DNA of 63,228 nucleotides from NCBI GenBank assembly GCA_030065015.1, contig JASJDU010000026.1, forward strand, positions 1-63,228. Reading direction: 5' to 3'. Origin of the DNA: Candidatus Caenarcanales bacterium (GTDB taxonomy: Bacteria > Cyanobacteriota > Vampirovibrionia > Caenarcaniphilales > Caenarcanaceae). Both the position numbers and the translations under genes were made by a program. The notes under the pieces were generated by a model. That model had not been told where the DNA came from and did no database searches. It saw only the letters and a program-made list of their open reading frames with translations. Shown one piece after another: positions 26,271 through 33,998 of this stretch. Position 1 is the first letter of the stretch; every line of letters starts with the position of its first letter.

Positions 26271-27035
26271 TTATATTAAATTCTGAAAAAACTCTTCGCT
26301 TTTTTCTTCACAAACAGCTTTAGTAAAATCTTCATAGAACTCCTTATATTTTGAAGGCATATTGTAAGTCAAAATACCCTGATTAGCGATAAGCTCAGCT
26401 TGAAGATAACCTTTATCTTTATCATTTGCTGCATTATTACAAGCATCTATAAGGTGGTTTGAATATTCTCCTAAGAATTGATACATAGCACTTAATAAAC
26501 TAGTTCTATGTTTACCACTAAAACAACTAATATAAACTCTTTCTTCCGGTGTTGCTTCTGATAATGCAGTTAACGCATGCAAAAGCAATTTGATACTTTC
26601 TCCAGTAGGATATGCCGAAGGAGTTATAGGTGTAAAAAGGTATTTAAACCCAATTGTTTTACCTTTTACTTTTGTGTGCGCTAGAAAATCCAAATTAATA
26701 ATCGTTGATATTCTTAACTCTCTTAAAAAACGCTTATTTTCATCCTTGTAATATTTTTTATTTCCTCTTAAAGCACAAAGGTTTAAAGGAATTAAATTCA
26801 TTTCCTTTGAATGGAAGTACCAATAATCAGCTTTTTTATAATTTAAAAGCAGTGCTGTTTTATCAAGAAACCTTAAATTTTTATCTGAAGACTCTATATC
26901 TTCCTTTGAAAAATAAAAATTTGGTTGGCAATATTTCGATTGTTCTATGATTTTTTGAATGGTTGAATGTTGCTTTGCTACCGAAGGCAAATTAAACAAT
27001 AGAGTAACTGCAAATAGTAAAAAAAATATTTTCAT
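26271..27035 (-). CDS. Secreted dual-specificity/tyrosine phosphatase-like protein
   Basis: A signal peptide (MKIFFLLFAVTLLFNLPSVA) directs it across the inner membrane. Cys171-x5-Arg177 (CFSGKHRTS) is the P-loop signature of cysteine-dependent phosphatases. It is preceded by the usual beta strand (ERVYIS) and followed by a helix. The upstream ISTIINLDFLAHTKVKGKT and FTPITPSAYPT fit the general layout of a dual-specificity phosphatase, with a possible general acid in that region. Bacterial exported relatives act on phosphoproteins, phytate or phosphoinositides; the substrate cannot be decided here. It is convergent with tpiA. The start is clear from the signal peptide. Confidence 0.7.
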   Translation of the reverse strand: MKIFFLLFAVTLLFNLPSVAKQHSTIQKIIEQSKYCQPNFYFSKEDIESSDKNLRFLDKTALLLNYKKADYWYFHSKEMNLIPLNLCALRGNKKYYKDENKRFLRELRISTIINLDFLAHTKVKGKTIGFKYLFTPITPSAYPTGESIKLLLHALTALSEATPEERVYISCFSGKHRTSLLSAMYQFLGEYSNHLIDACNNAANDKDKGYLQAELIANQGILTYNMPSKYKEFYEDFTKAVCEEKSEEFFQNLI

Positions 27036-27073
27036 GATTATGAGATTTTATTAAAATTTTGAAAATTTATTTT

Positions 27074-27220
27074 ATGAATAATTTCCCACATCTAGACAAT
27101 GGGAAAGCTAAAAAACACAAAATAGGAAAAAAGAATCAGCTTTTATATCCTCCTCGAATGATGTCTTTTTTAGACGTCACTAAAAAATTATTACCGTCTT
27201 TGCCTATCTATAAAATGTAA
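27074..27220 (+). CDS. Possible 48-aa basic protein
   Basis: This short frame from ATG 27074 to TAA 27218 encodes a Lys/Pro-rich peptide (MNNFPHLDNGKAKKHKIGKK...YPPRMMSFLDVTKKLLP...). Its residue use looks coding, and it fills the gap between the divergent phosphatase-like and CHAP-like genes. There is no Shine-Dalgarno site and no recognised family. It could be a small basic regulator or chance. Confidence is low. Confidence 0.35.
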   Translation: MNNFPHLDNGKAKKHKIGKKNQLLYPPRMMSFLDVTKKLLPSLPIYKM

Positions 27221-27269
27221 TTAAGACAGAAAACATAAATCCGGTATATTTAAGCTAATAATCTTTCAA

Positions 27270-28397
27270 ATGTCTCGAATCACCTTTAATAAACAAATGA
27301 AAATTAAATGCTACTTATTCTCTTCCTTATTACTCCTAACCTTATTGCTTTTGCTTCTAAACATAAACACTCCAGTTAGCTCTAATTCAAAAAAAATATT
27401 TGGTTCTCAAAGTACTCAAGAGCTGCTGAAAGAAAGTATCAATTTAATTGGGAGTTTAAATGTACAAAAAACGAACTCAAGAATCAGTCAATATTTAATT
27501 CTTAAAGATAAAAGAGTCGATCTTCCGATAGAACCGGCTTTCACGATTGATTATCTAACTATGAGTAAACCGTGTTTAGATAATCTGGATTTATGCTCCG
27601 AAAATACTCAAAATAAGCATTTCAATAATTTCTACACAAAATTAAGATCAGAAAATATTCTTGACATAAAGAAATCAATAAAAAGGCTTCTTGAAGAAAA
27701 CAACGAAAGAAATCACAAAAGAGCTAAGTTTTTAAATCTTGCCTTTAAATCGCTTTTCTTAGGTGTTCAAGAAATTGATGGGCCAAATGATGATTCGAGA
27801 ACTGGAGGGAATCTTATAAAACAATACTTTGAAGCTGCAGGATTAACTAAGATTGACAAAGAACTTACAGACAATAAAGTTGATGAGTGGGCTTGGTGTG
27901 CAGCTTTTATAACTGCTTTAACCAATCAAGCAGGATCTGGTTTTTCTTTTTTAACTCAGGATGAATATCAAACCGCATGCAAAAATATGAATAAAGAGTC
28001 TCACTGTCATCCAGTTCAAGTTGATTTCATAGTCAATTGGGCATACAAAAAAGCACATTTAAATCAAAATTTTAGTTTTACAAATCTCCAAGAAGTTACT
28101 CCAGGAGATTTGCTAGCCTTAATTAACCCCAAAAACGGTCAAGCTAGCCATATTGGAATATACATTGGACAATCCAAGGAATGTCTGAATAAGCAAAATG
28201 AATGCTGGCTATACACTATCGAAGGCAATGCTGGTCCTTTTATAAACGATGTTCTTGAACAGAAGTGGAATGAGGTTGATGAAATAATCGAAAGAAACAA
28301 AATCTCGATTGAGGATTATGAAAGGCTCTTAGATCGTGTGACAATCGTCAAAAGACCAATAAACAATTGGGACTTACATTTAAAAATATTCAACTAA
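27270..28397 (+). CDS. Membrane-anchored or secreted CHAP/NlpC-like amidase-fold protein
   Basis: The N-terminus carries a strong hydrophobic stretch (YLFSSLLLLTLLLLLLNI, residues 15-32), a signal peptide or anchor; an internal ATG at 27297 is an alternative start. The C-terminal half has the papain-like CHAP layout. Cys210 is in EWAWCAAFITAL, VTPGDLLALI is at 277, His294 is in SHIGIYIGQS, and a polar TIEGN is at 316-320, giving a Cys/His/polar triad. Such enzymes cleave peptidoglycan stem peptides or related amides. Residues 40-190 are unrecognised. Neighbouring the secreted phosphatase-like protein suggests a cell-surface role, but they are divergent, not co-transcribed. Confidence 0.7.
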   Translation: MSRITFNKQMKIKCYLFSSLLLLTLLLLLLNINTPVSSNSKKIFGSQSTQELLKESINLIGSLNVQKTNSRISQYLILKDKRVDLPIEPAFTIDYLTMSKPCLDNLDLCSENTQNKHFNNFYTKLRSENILDIKKSIKRLLEENNERNHKRAKFLNLAFKSLFLGVQEIDGPNDDSRTGGNLIKQYFEAAGLTKIDKELTDNKVDEWAWCAAFITALTNQAGSGFSFLTQDEYQTACKNMNKESHCHPVQVDFIVNWAYKKAHLNQNFSFTNLQEVTPGDLLALINPKNGQASHIGIYIGQSKECLNKQNECWLYTIEGNAGPFINDVLEQKWNEVDEIIERNKISIEDYERLLDRVTIVKRPINNWDLHLKIFN

Positions 28398-28402
28398 ATA
28401 AT

Positions 28403-28993
28403 TTAGTTAATATCCTTGTACAAAGAATAGACTTCAGGCATTAGCAGATATCTATAAGCTTTGTTGCCTTTCTTCCTCAATCTAATTTGAGTAGATGAAA
28501 TCGACAATAAAGGACTATCAATAATATCCCAGTCAAGCTGATCGTGAAAAACAGACAATGAATCCTCGACGTCAACACTCTGCCATCCAGGTCTGCAAGC
28601 AATTAAAAATCTGCACTTTTCACCAAGCTCTTCTGCTCTATGCCAACTTGGGAGAGTCAAGAAAGCATCAACTCCTATAATAAAATTCAATTTACTATCA
28701 ATTTTCTTTTCGTTAATAATTTCACTAACAGTATCAATAGTGTATGAAAGTCCCTCACGCTTGGACTCTCTTGTATCTAAAGAAAATATATGGTTTTCTG
28801 AAATAGCAGCATTTAATAACTCAACACGTTTTTCGTATTTCAGGAAGTCTCGAGAATTTTTTTTGTTGGGAGGATAAGGTGACACAACAAATGACACTTT
28901 CTTCAAAGAGTACTGTTTTGCAGCAGAATCAGCAATCATCAAATGTCCCAGATGTATAGGGTTAAAGCTTCCTGGAAATATTGCAAAAGTCAT
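28403..28993 (-). CDS. nadD: Nicotinate-nucleotide adenylyltransferase
   Basis: NadD joins nicotinate mononucleotide and ATP to make deamido-NAD in NAD synthesis. The 196-aa protein opens with FPGSFNPIHLGHLMIAD, the nucleotidyltransferase GxFNPxHxGH motif. It has SYTIDTVSEI and FIIGVDAFLTLPSWHRAEEL in the middle, and the C-terminal SISSTQIRLRKKG (ISSTxIR motif). All key elements are present and the length is standard. It starts 19 bases after the CDGSH gene on the same strand and is likely co-transcribed with it. Confidence 0.96.
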   Translation of the reverse strand: MTFAIFPGSFNPIHLGHLMIADSAAKQYSLKKVSFVVSPYPPNKKNSRDFLKYEKRVELLNAAISENHIFSLDTRESKREGLSYTIDTVSEIINEKKIDSKLNFIIGVDAFLTLPSWHRAEELGEKCRFLIACRPGWQSVDVEDSLSVFHDQLDWDIIDSPLLSISSTQIRLRKKGNKAYRYLLMPEVYSLYKDIN

Positions 28994-29012
28994 TAACTTC
29001 TATCTTAGAAAT

Positions 29013-29213
29013 CTAAGAGACTTCTTTTCTGCTTCCCTCAGAATCATATTCATAGACCTTACCATCTTCTTCTGATTTAGCTTTAGTATGGCTTCCATCA
29101 CAGAAAGGTTGAGGATCCTCTTCGTTCCATTTCTTTGATAAACCGCATCTGCAAATCCATTTTTCTCCCACTTTTAATGGTGTTATTGCTTTTAGTTCAA
29201 CTTTTCTTGACAT
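29013..29213 (-). CDS. CDGSH-type [2Fe-2S] small protein
   Basis: This 66-aa protein is related to the mitoNEET cluster domain. The cluster-binding set is Cys-x-Cys (CRCGLSKKW) then CDGSHTKAK, giving the three Cys and one His that ligate a pH-labile [2Fe-2S] cluster. Compared with the usual C-x-C-x2-(S/T)-x3-P-x-C-D-G, the spacing in between (about 13 residues) is a little longer than the classic motif. The family is thought to act in electron or cluster transfer. It sits just upstream of nadD on the same strand, and a metabolic link is not established. Confidence 0.85.
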   Translation of the reverse strand: MSRKVELKAITPLKVGEKWICRCGLSKKWNEEDPQPFCDGSHTKAKSEEDGKVYEYDSEGSRKEVS

Positions 29214-29359
29214 GAAAATCCTTAATTAACTTTGGTTTCAAATTTTATTACAAGATAAAGATTTTCTCTATTTGTATTTTCAAAAAATATTGATCAAACC
29301 AAATAAATACCTACACCCAACATTGTAATATTCTAGAAATAACTAGTAATAAGGAGACC

Positions 29360-30829
29360 TTAGATACTTTCAATAACTCTTCCGTCGGGATAAGTTGCTA
29401 AAGACCTCTTCAACTCAGTATCCAGCCCATTCGTACCATGAGTGTTCCAAAATAACTCAGTTACCACAAGTCCTCTTTGATTTTGTGGCTTTACAAAAGG
29501 ACTCATCGACTTAACAACTGAAATAACTAAAGCATCCATTTGAAGATTACCGGATCCTTCAATGATCTGGATGTCAGAAATGTATCCTCGAGAGGATATT
29601 GTATAACGAAGGATTACCGAATAATGATTTGGGGCTTTTTTCCATATTATTTGATCTCTAGCTCCTTCCCTTACCTTAGCAGTTAAATACTCTGAATAGC
29701 TTTTTGACTCTCTAGATTGTTTTTCTATATAAGATTTTTTGGATGGAAGCGGCCTTTTCAGTTGTTCAAAGCCAATAGTTGGTGCATCAAAAGTATTTTT
29801 ATCTTTAAAAAACTCCTGATTGAAAGGTTTTGGAGAAAATTCGTTTGTCCCCTCAATTTTTCTTGGAAGCTCAAGATCAAACCTCATTTCCCTTTCTTGC
29901 TGCTTTTCATTTCTCTTAATCGACAATCTTTGTTTTTTGTCTAGATCTATCAAGTCCTTGTATATTTTTTTTGCTTGCGCTTCTATTGATTCTTTAGAAG
30001 TTTTGCTGTTTAGTACAAATGGTAAAAGTAAGATGCACCAAAGAATTCCAATATGAATAATATATGAACAATTTAAGCTCGCAAAGTAAGTTCTTTGAAC
30101 TTTTTTAATTGCTCGATAAATAGGTAAATTAATAAAGGTAGTAAAGTAATTTAATACAAAAACAAAAGCTAATAAACCAATAGCTAGTGAATTAGTGAAA
30201 CCCTCTTGAAAAGATTGATCGTCAATTCTGAGATAAAAACCCATTACAGTAAGTACATCTTTTGCAGCAGAAAAGTTACAAGCGGCAAGAGACAAATAAC
30301 CTAAACTCAAAACAGTTACAAGATGAGATAAAGATATTATCCAACCAAAAAAACTTTTACCTATAAATAAATGACCAAAGCCAGGCCAGACTATTGACAA
30401 AACAATTACTTTTTTCAAAGAAATTTTATAAAAAAAAGAAAGAAACCTTTCAGAGAAAGATTTGACAAATGGAATAAATAAATAACCTCTTTTGAAGCAA
30501 AATAGAGAAATTATGAAACATATTATTCTTCCACTCCAGTCTACTGTTCCTTTCAAAGTAAAAATTAATAATCCGAAGGGAGTTGTTTGTAAGATAGGGC
30601 CTTGCTGATAAGTGTGGATAACTAAAATAAAGAAGAGAGCTGTACTTACTAAAGAAAAAATAGTTTGTAAAAACATAGATTGAATTAACTGATGAGATAC
30701 AAAATGGTTTTTACGAAAAATCCATGCTGCTGCAAGGGGGATGAAAGGACCAAATCCCAAACCAAACGACCAATAAGAAAGACCAATTAGTTGTTTATTT
30801 CCAGCAGAGATTTTTTCCAGCTCACGCAT
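29360..30829 (-). CDS. Polytopic membrane protein fused to a TonB-like C-terminal domain
   Basis: The 489-aa protein has about seven hydrophobic segments in residues 1-275 (for example LGFGPFIPLAAAWIF, FIISLFCFKRGYLFIPF and IGILWCILLLPFVLN). GHLFIGKSFFGWIISLSHL near 152 recalls TM2-like domains. A charged, Lys/Glu/Pro-containing periplasmic linker (280-380) leads to a TonB-C-like module at about 384-447 (VILRYTISSRGYISDIQIIEGSG...MDALVISVVKSMSPF). TonB proteins normally have one N-terminal span, so a multi-span head is unusual. It could couple an inner-membrane process to an outer-membrane partner. It lies 44 bases downstream of dnaX on the same strand. Confidence 0.7.
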   Translation of the reverse strand: MRELEKISAGNKQLIGLSYWSFGLGFGPFIPLAAAWIFRKNHFVSHQLIQSMFLQTIFSLVSTALFFILVIHTYQQGPILQTTPFGLLIFTLKGTVDWSGRIICFIISLFCFKRGYLFIPFVKSFSERFLSFFYKISLKKVIVLSIVWPGFGHLFIGKSFFGWIISLSHLVTVLSLGYLSLAACNFSAAKDVLTVMGFYLRIDDQSFQEGFTNSLAIGLLAFVFVLNYFTTFINLPIYRAIKKVQRTYFASLNCSYIIHIGILWCILLLPFVLNSKTSKESIEAQAKKIYKDLIDLDKKQRLSIKRNEKQQEREMRFDLELPRKIEGTNEFSPKPFNQEFFKDKNTFDAPTIGFEQLKRPLPSKKSYIEKQSRESKSYSEYLTAKVREGARDQIIWKKAPNHYSVILRYTISSRGYISDIQIIEGSGNLQMDALVISVVKSMSPFVKPQNQRGLVVTELFWNTHGTNGLDTELKRSLATYPDGRVIESI

Positions 30830-30873
30830 TAAAGAAATAGAAGCAGCTAAACTATTTCATCCGAAAAATTAAT

Positions 30874-32742
30874 TTACTTTATGAGCTTAGCACCAAGTAT
30901 GTGCGCTGCAGAATTAAGGATTTCGTTATCTTCTTCAGCAATTCCGCTAGCTGTTTCTTCTCTTTGACTAGAAGCTAAGTTGAAATTTTTTTCTTTTTCC
31001 GGAAACCCTTTTGCTTGACTACTATCTTCATCTAAGTATCGTTTTCTGACATCTATAGTCTCGCTAGATTCGTGACCAGATTGTTGTTTATGAGTTTGTT
31101 TTTCTATTCGATCGATAGATTTTGGAACGCTTGAATTAATTTCAAAAAAGGCTTTGACTGACCTATTCAACTCCTCTGACAGAGTATCTTCAATAATTTT
31201 TATTTTTTTAGCATCGTTGAGCTTATCATAAAATGTTTTAAGAGGTATTCCAAAGACAATATTGTAAGAATCCTCTGTTGAAGATTCATTGGCAACAAAA
31301 ACTTTCCCTCCCTGAATTGCAGCTTTGGTTGGAATATGTTTTAGCTTTGTCATCAATATATTAATAATACTTCCATTGCCCCCATCAGCAGTGAGAGATG
31401 ATGTATTTTGCTCTTTATCTTTTGGTTTATCTAAAATTGACTTATCATTCAAACTCTTAATGTCATTTTCGTTTCGTTTTTTTTGATTATCGTTATCCTG
31501 CAGAATTTCATTCTTCAGGGAAGTATCCCCTAAGTTAATATTATTATTAACTTCTAAATTACCCTGTCTTTTAGCATTCGCATTTTGGTTGTGAGATAGG
31601 TTAGGCTCATTCTTTTGAACATTTTGAGAATTAGCATCAAGGAATAATATTTTTTGTTCTAACTGCTCAATTCTCTTCAAAAGATTTATATTATTTTCTT
31701 GCGATTGGCTTTCTTGAGAATTAAGAGAAATTGCTAAAAGTTCACTTTTAAGCTTGGTCGATGCCTGACTAGAATTTCTTAAACTGTATTCTGCTTTGGC
31801 TAATTGATTGATAATTCGAATTAAATCCTTCGAGTCCTTATTCTCTAAAACGTCTTTTTCTAATTGATCAATTGAGAATTCAACTAAATTACGAGCTATT
31901 TGAATGGGATCGATCCCTTGTTCCAAAAGATTTATTGTCTGTTCTAAAACTTTGGTAACATCTTTTAAAAGAAGAGAGTTCAATAAATCGCTGAGTAGTT
32001 CTTCTGAAACACCACCAAAGAGCTTTAAGATAGAATCTTCATCAATAAGCTCCCCATTCGGCGCTAAAATACTAATTTGGTCTAATAAACTCAAAGCATC
32101 TCTCAATCCGCCTTTGCTTTGCTTTGCAATTCTCAAAAAAGAATTTTCTGTTAACTTGATTTGTTCTTGTTCTGCAATAAACCTTAACCTCTCTGTAAGC
32201 GGTGTAACATCTATTGGCCTAAAAGAAAAACGTTGACAACGACTAACAATAGTTTGAGGAACTTTATGTTCTTCAGTGGTTGCCAATATGAACACAACAT
32301 TAGGAGGAGGTTCCTCTATTGTTTTCAATAAGGCATTAAATGCTTCTTTACTCAACATGTGGACCTCATCAAGAATATAAATTTTGTATTTAGCCGTTTG
32401 AGGAGCCAAATGGCAACGTTCAATAACTAAAGTTGCATCTTCAACGCTCCTATGGCTTGCAGCATCTATTTCAATAACATCCGGGGATATACCTTGAGCA
32501 ATCTCAACGCAGTTTTGGCAAACGCCACAAGGCTCAGTAATTGGGCCATTTTTACAATTTAAGGACTTTGCAATTATCCTTGCGGTTGATGTTTTTCCAC
32601 ATCCTCGTGGCCCCGTGAAGAAATACGCATGAGCAGTCTTTTCAACCTTGATTGCATTGGTTAAAGTTTTAGAAATAATCTCTTGCCCAACCAACTCACT
32701 AAGCTTTTGCGGACGATATTTTAAATAAAGAGGCTCTGACAT
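30874..32742 (-). CDS. dnaX: DNA polymerase III subunit gamma/tau
   Basis: This is the clamp-loader motor subunit. The 622-aa protein has domain I with Walker A GPRGCGKTS (44-52), the zinc site Cys63/72/75/78 (CKNGPITEPCGVCQNC), Walker B IYILDEVHML near 123 and the SRC sensor QTIVSRCQRF near 168. Domains II and III run to about 350. An Asn/Gln/Lys-rich linker follows, and the tau-specific C-terminus ends in AHILGAKLI. At codons 420-422 an A8 run (T8 at 31477-31484 on the plus strand) would on a -1 shift add four codons and stop, giving a gamma-like 426-aa form. This is close to where E. coli makes gamma. Confidence 0.95.
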   Translation of the reverse strand: MSEPLYLKYRPQKLSELVGQEIISKTLTNAIKVEKTAHAYFFTGPRGCGKTSTARIIAKSLNCKNGPITEPCGVCQNCVEIAQGISPDVIEIDAASHRSVEDATLVIERCHLAPQTAKYKIYILDEVHMLSKEAFNALLKTIEEPPPNVVFILATTEEHKVPQTIVSRCQRFSFRPIDVTPLTERLRFIAEQEQIKLTENSFLRIAKQSKGGLRDALSLLDQISILAPNGELIDEDSILKLFGGVSEELLSDLLNSLLLKDVTKVLEQTINLLEQGIDPIQIARNLVEFSIDQLEKDVLENKDSKDLIRIINQLAKAEYSLRNSSQASTKLKSELLAISLNSQESQSQENNINLLKRIEQLEQKILFLDANSQNVQKNEPNLSHNQNANAKRQGNLEVNNNINLGDTSLKNEILQDNDNQKKRNENDIKSLNDKSILDKPKDKEQNTSSLTADGGNGSIINILMTKLKHIPTKAAIQGGKVFVANESSTEDSYNIVFGIPLKTFYDKLNDAKKIKIIEDTLSEELNRSVKAFFEINSSVPKSIDRIEKQTHKQQSGHESSETIDVRKRYLDEDSSQAKGFPEKEKNFNLASSQREETASGIAEEDNEILNSAAHILGAKLIK

Positions 32743-32917
32743 AGTTTTTGTTGCTAATGAGGACTTTAGGACTTTCTTTTATTCAAATTCTTATGGGTTA
32801 CTAATTCTATATTAATTTTTTAAACAGGTAAAAAGCATCCAAGTTAAAGTATTTCGCACAATATACTCAATAAAATTAGAACTTAAAATAATAAAATTTA
32901 GATACGGTTGATCTTAT

Positions 32918-33616
32918 CTATAATCTCTCCTTCAACTCTTCCAGACTCAATATTCTCTCGGAACTTTTTATAGTTTCACTTTCTCCAAATAAGTCATTCC
33001 TATCCAGGAGAACGGCTTTCAAATCTGCATTCAAAGCTCCAAGGTAATCGTTCTTAACCCCATCTCCAACATGCAAAATCTCAGAAGGGTTAAGATCTAC
33101 CAATTCAGAGACTCGAAGGAAAGACTCTTTATCTGGCTTTGCATAGCCTATTTCTGTTGAACAAACAACACGTTCAAAATAATTGAAAATTTGTAAATCC
33201 TTCAAAATTTTGATTAGTCTTTCATCAAAATTTGAGAAAACTATCATTCGATAATCTTTAGCTTTTAATTTTTTCAAAGTTGGAAGAACATCGTTAAATA
33301 AAATCCAAGCCCTATCTTCTGCCAAAGCTGAGTACAACTCGAATGCAAACCGATCAAAGTCAGAGAATCTTGAACGATGAAAACCTAAATCACTGAAGGT
33401 CAATTCAATAACTTTTGCCCACCATTCAAAACCCTTCTTTCCGTCAGTTCCCAATGGAGGTGTATTAGCAAATACCTTTTTAAAAGTTTTGTTAACATCT
33501 TGAGGATTTACAACTACTTCATACTTTATTGCACAACTGGAGTAATGGTCACCGATAGAAAGGGCCAATTTAATGAGAGTATCAGCCGCATCAAAAGAAA
33601 TTAATTTAATATCCAC
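32918..33616 (-). CDS. HDHD3/DREG-2-like HAD-superfamily hydrolase
   Basis: This is a HAD-fold phosphatase-like enzyme, 232 aa. Motif I is SFDAADTLI: the nucleophile Asp is present, but the usual second Asp at +2 is Ala and an Asp stands at +3, as in the HDHD3 branch (DVKDTL). Motif II is IVFSNFDERL. Motif III lies at IGYAKPDKESF and motif IV at HVGDGVKNDYLGA. The helical cap is at about 15-105. The substrate is unknown; many relatives act on small sugar or nucleotide phosphates. It stands alone upstream of dnaX on the same strand with about 175 bases between. Confidence 0.8.
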   Translation of the reverse strand: MDIKLISFDAADTLIKLALSIGDHYSSCAIKYEVVVNPQDVNKTFKKVFANTPPLGTDGKKGFEWWAKVIELTFSDLGFHRSRFSDFDRFAFELYSALAEDRAWILFNDVLPTLKKLKAKDYRMIVFSNFDERLIKILKDLQIFNYFERVVCSTEIGYAKPDKESFLRVSELVDLNPSEILHVGDGVKNDYLGALNADLKAVLLDRNDLFGESETIKSSERILSLEELKERL

Positions 33617-33740
33617 AAGCTTTATTTATTAAAGACATTCATTAAATTATTCAATAAATTGTAAAGAACGATAGGAATTTCACTAAAGCTTTCTAGCTCT
33701 TAGTTCCGAAAATTAACAATTTGTGTATTGAGCAATCTGA

Positions 33741-33985
33741 ATATATCATCAAACCTACATCCGAGAAGCTCTTACTATGAGTGCAAGGGATAATCAAGAG
33801 AGCTATACATATTTTCCTCAATATTTCAGAGCATTGATTTATCGAGGAATTCAGACTATCCCATTCAATAAAGCCATTTATGAGCCTTTGAATTATTCCA
33901 ACATTAAATGGAAGCAAACAAACCGTTAATTTTCGGCGAGTGGGACAGTACTGCGCCAGGTGCTTATGATTGGGTAACATCATAA
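33741..33985 (+). pseudogene. Frameshifted gene remnant
   Basis: Two coding-like plus-strand pieces sit in different frames. The first runs 33741-33929, with an ATG at 33777, giving MSARDNQESYTYFPQYFRAL... and ending TAA. The second runs about 33908-33985, giving MEANKPLIFGEWDSTAPGAY... and ending TAA. The second piece's KPLIFGEW resembles the beta-strand ending in the catalytic Glu of clan-A glycoside hydrolases, a weak hint only. Together they look like the tail of a decayed gene between the HAD and putA genes. The 33617-33998 gap holds nothing else. Confidence 0.3.
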
Positions 33986-33998
33986 ATCACTTATCATT

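Noticed and set aside
33693-33983. 96-codon reverse-strand open frame between the HAD and putA genes
   Set aside because: Its product looks like the antisense of the plus-strand remnant (for example over the GEWDSTAPGAYDW segment), with scattered Cys/His and no coherent pattern.
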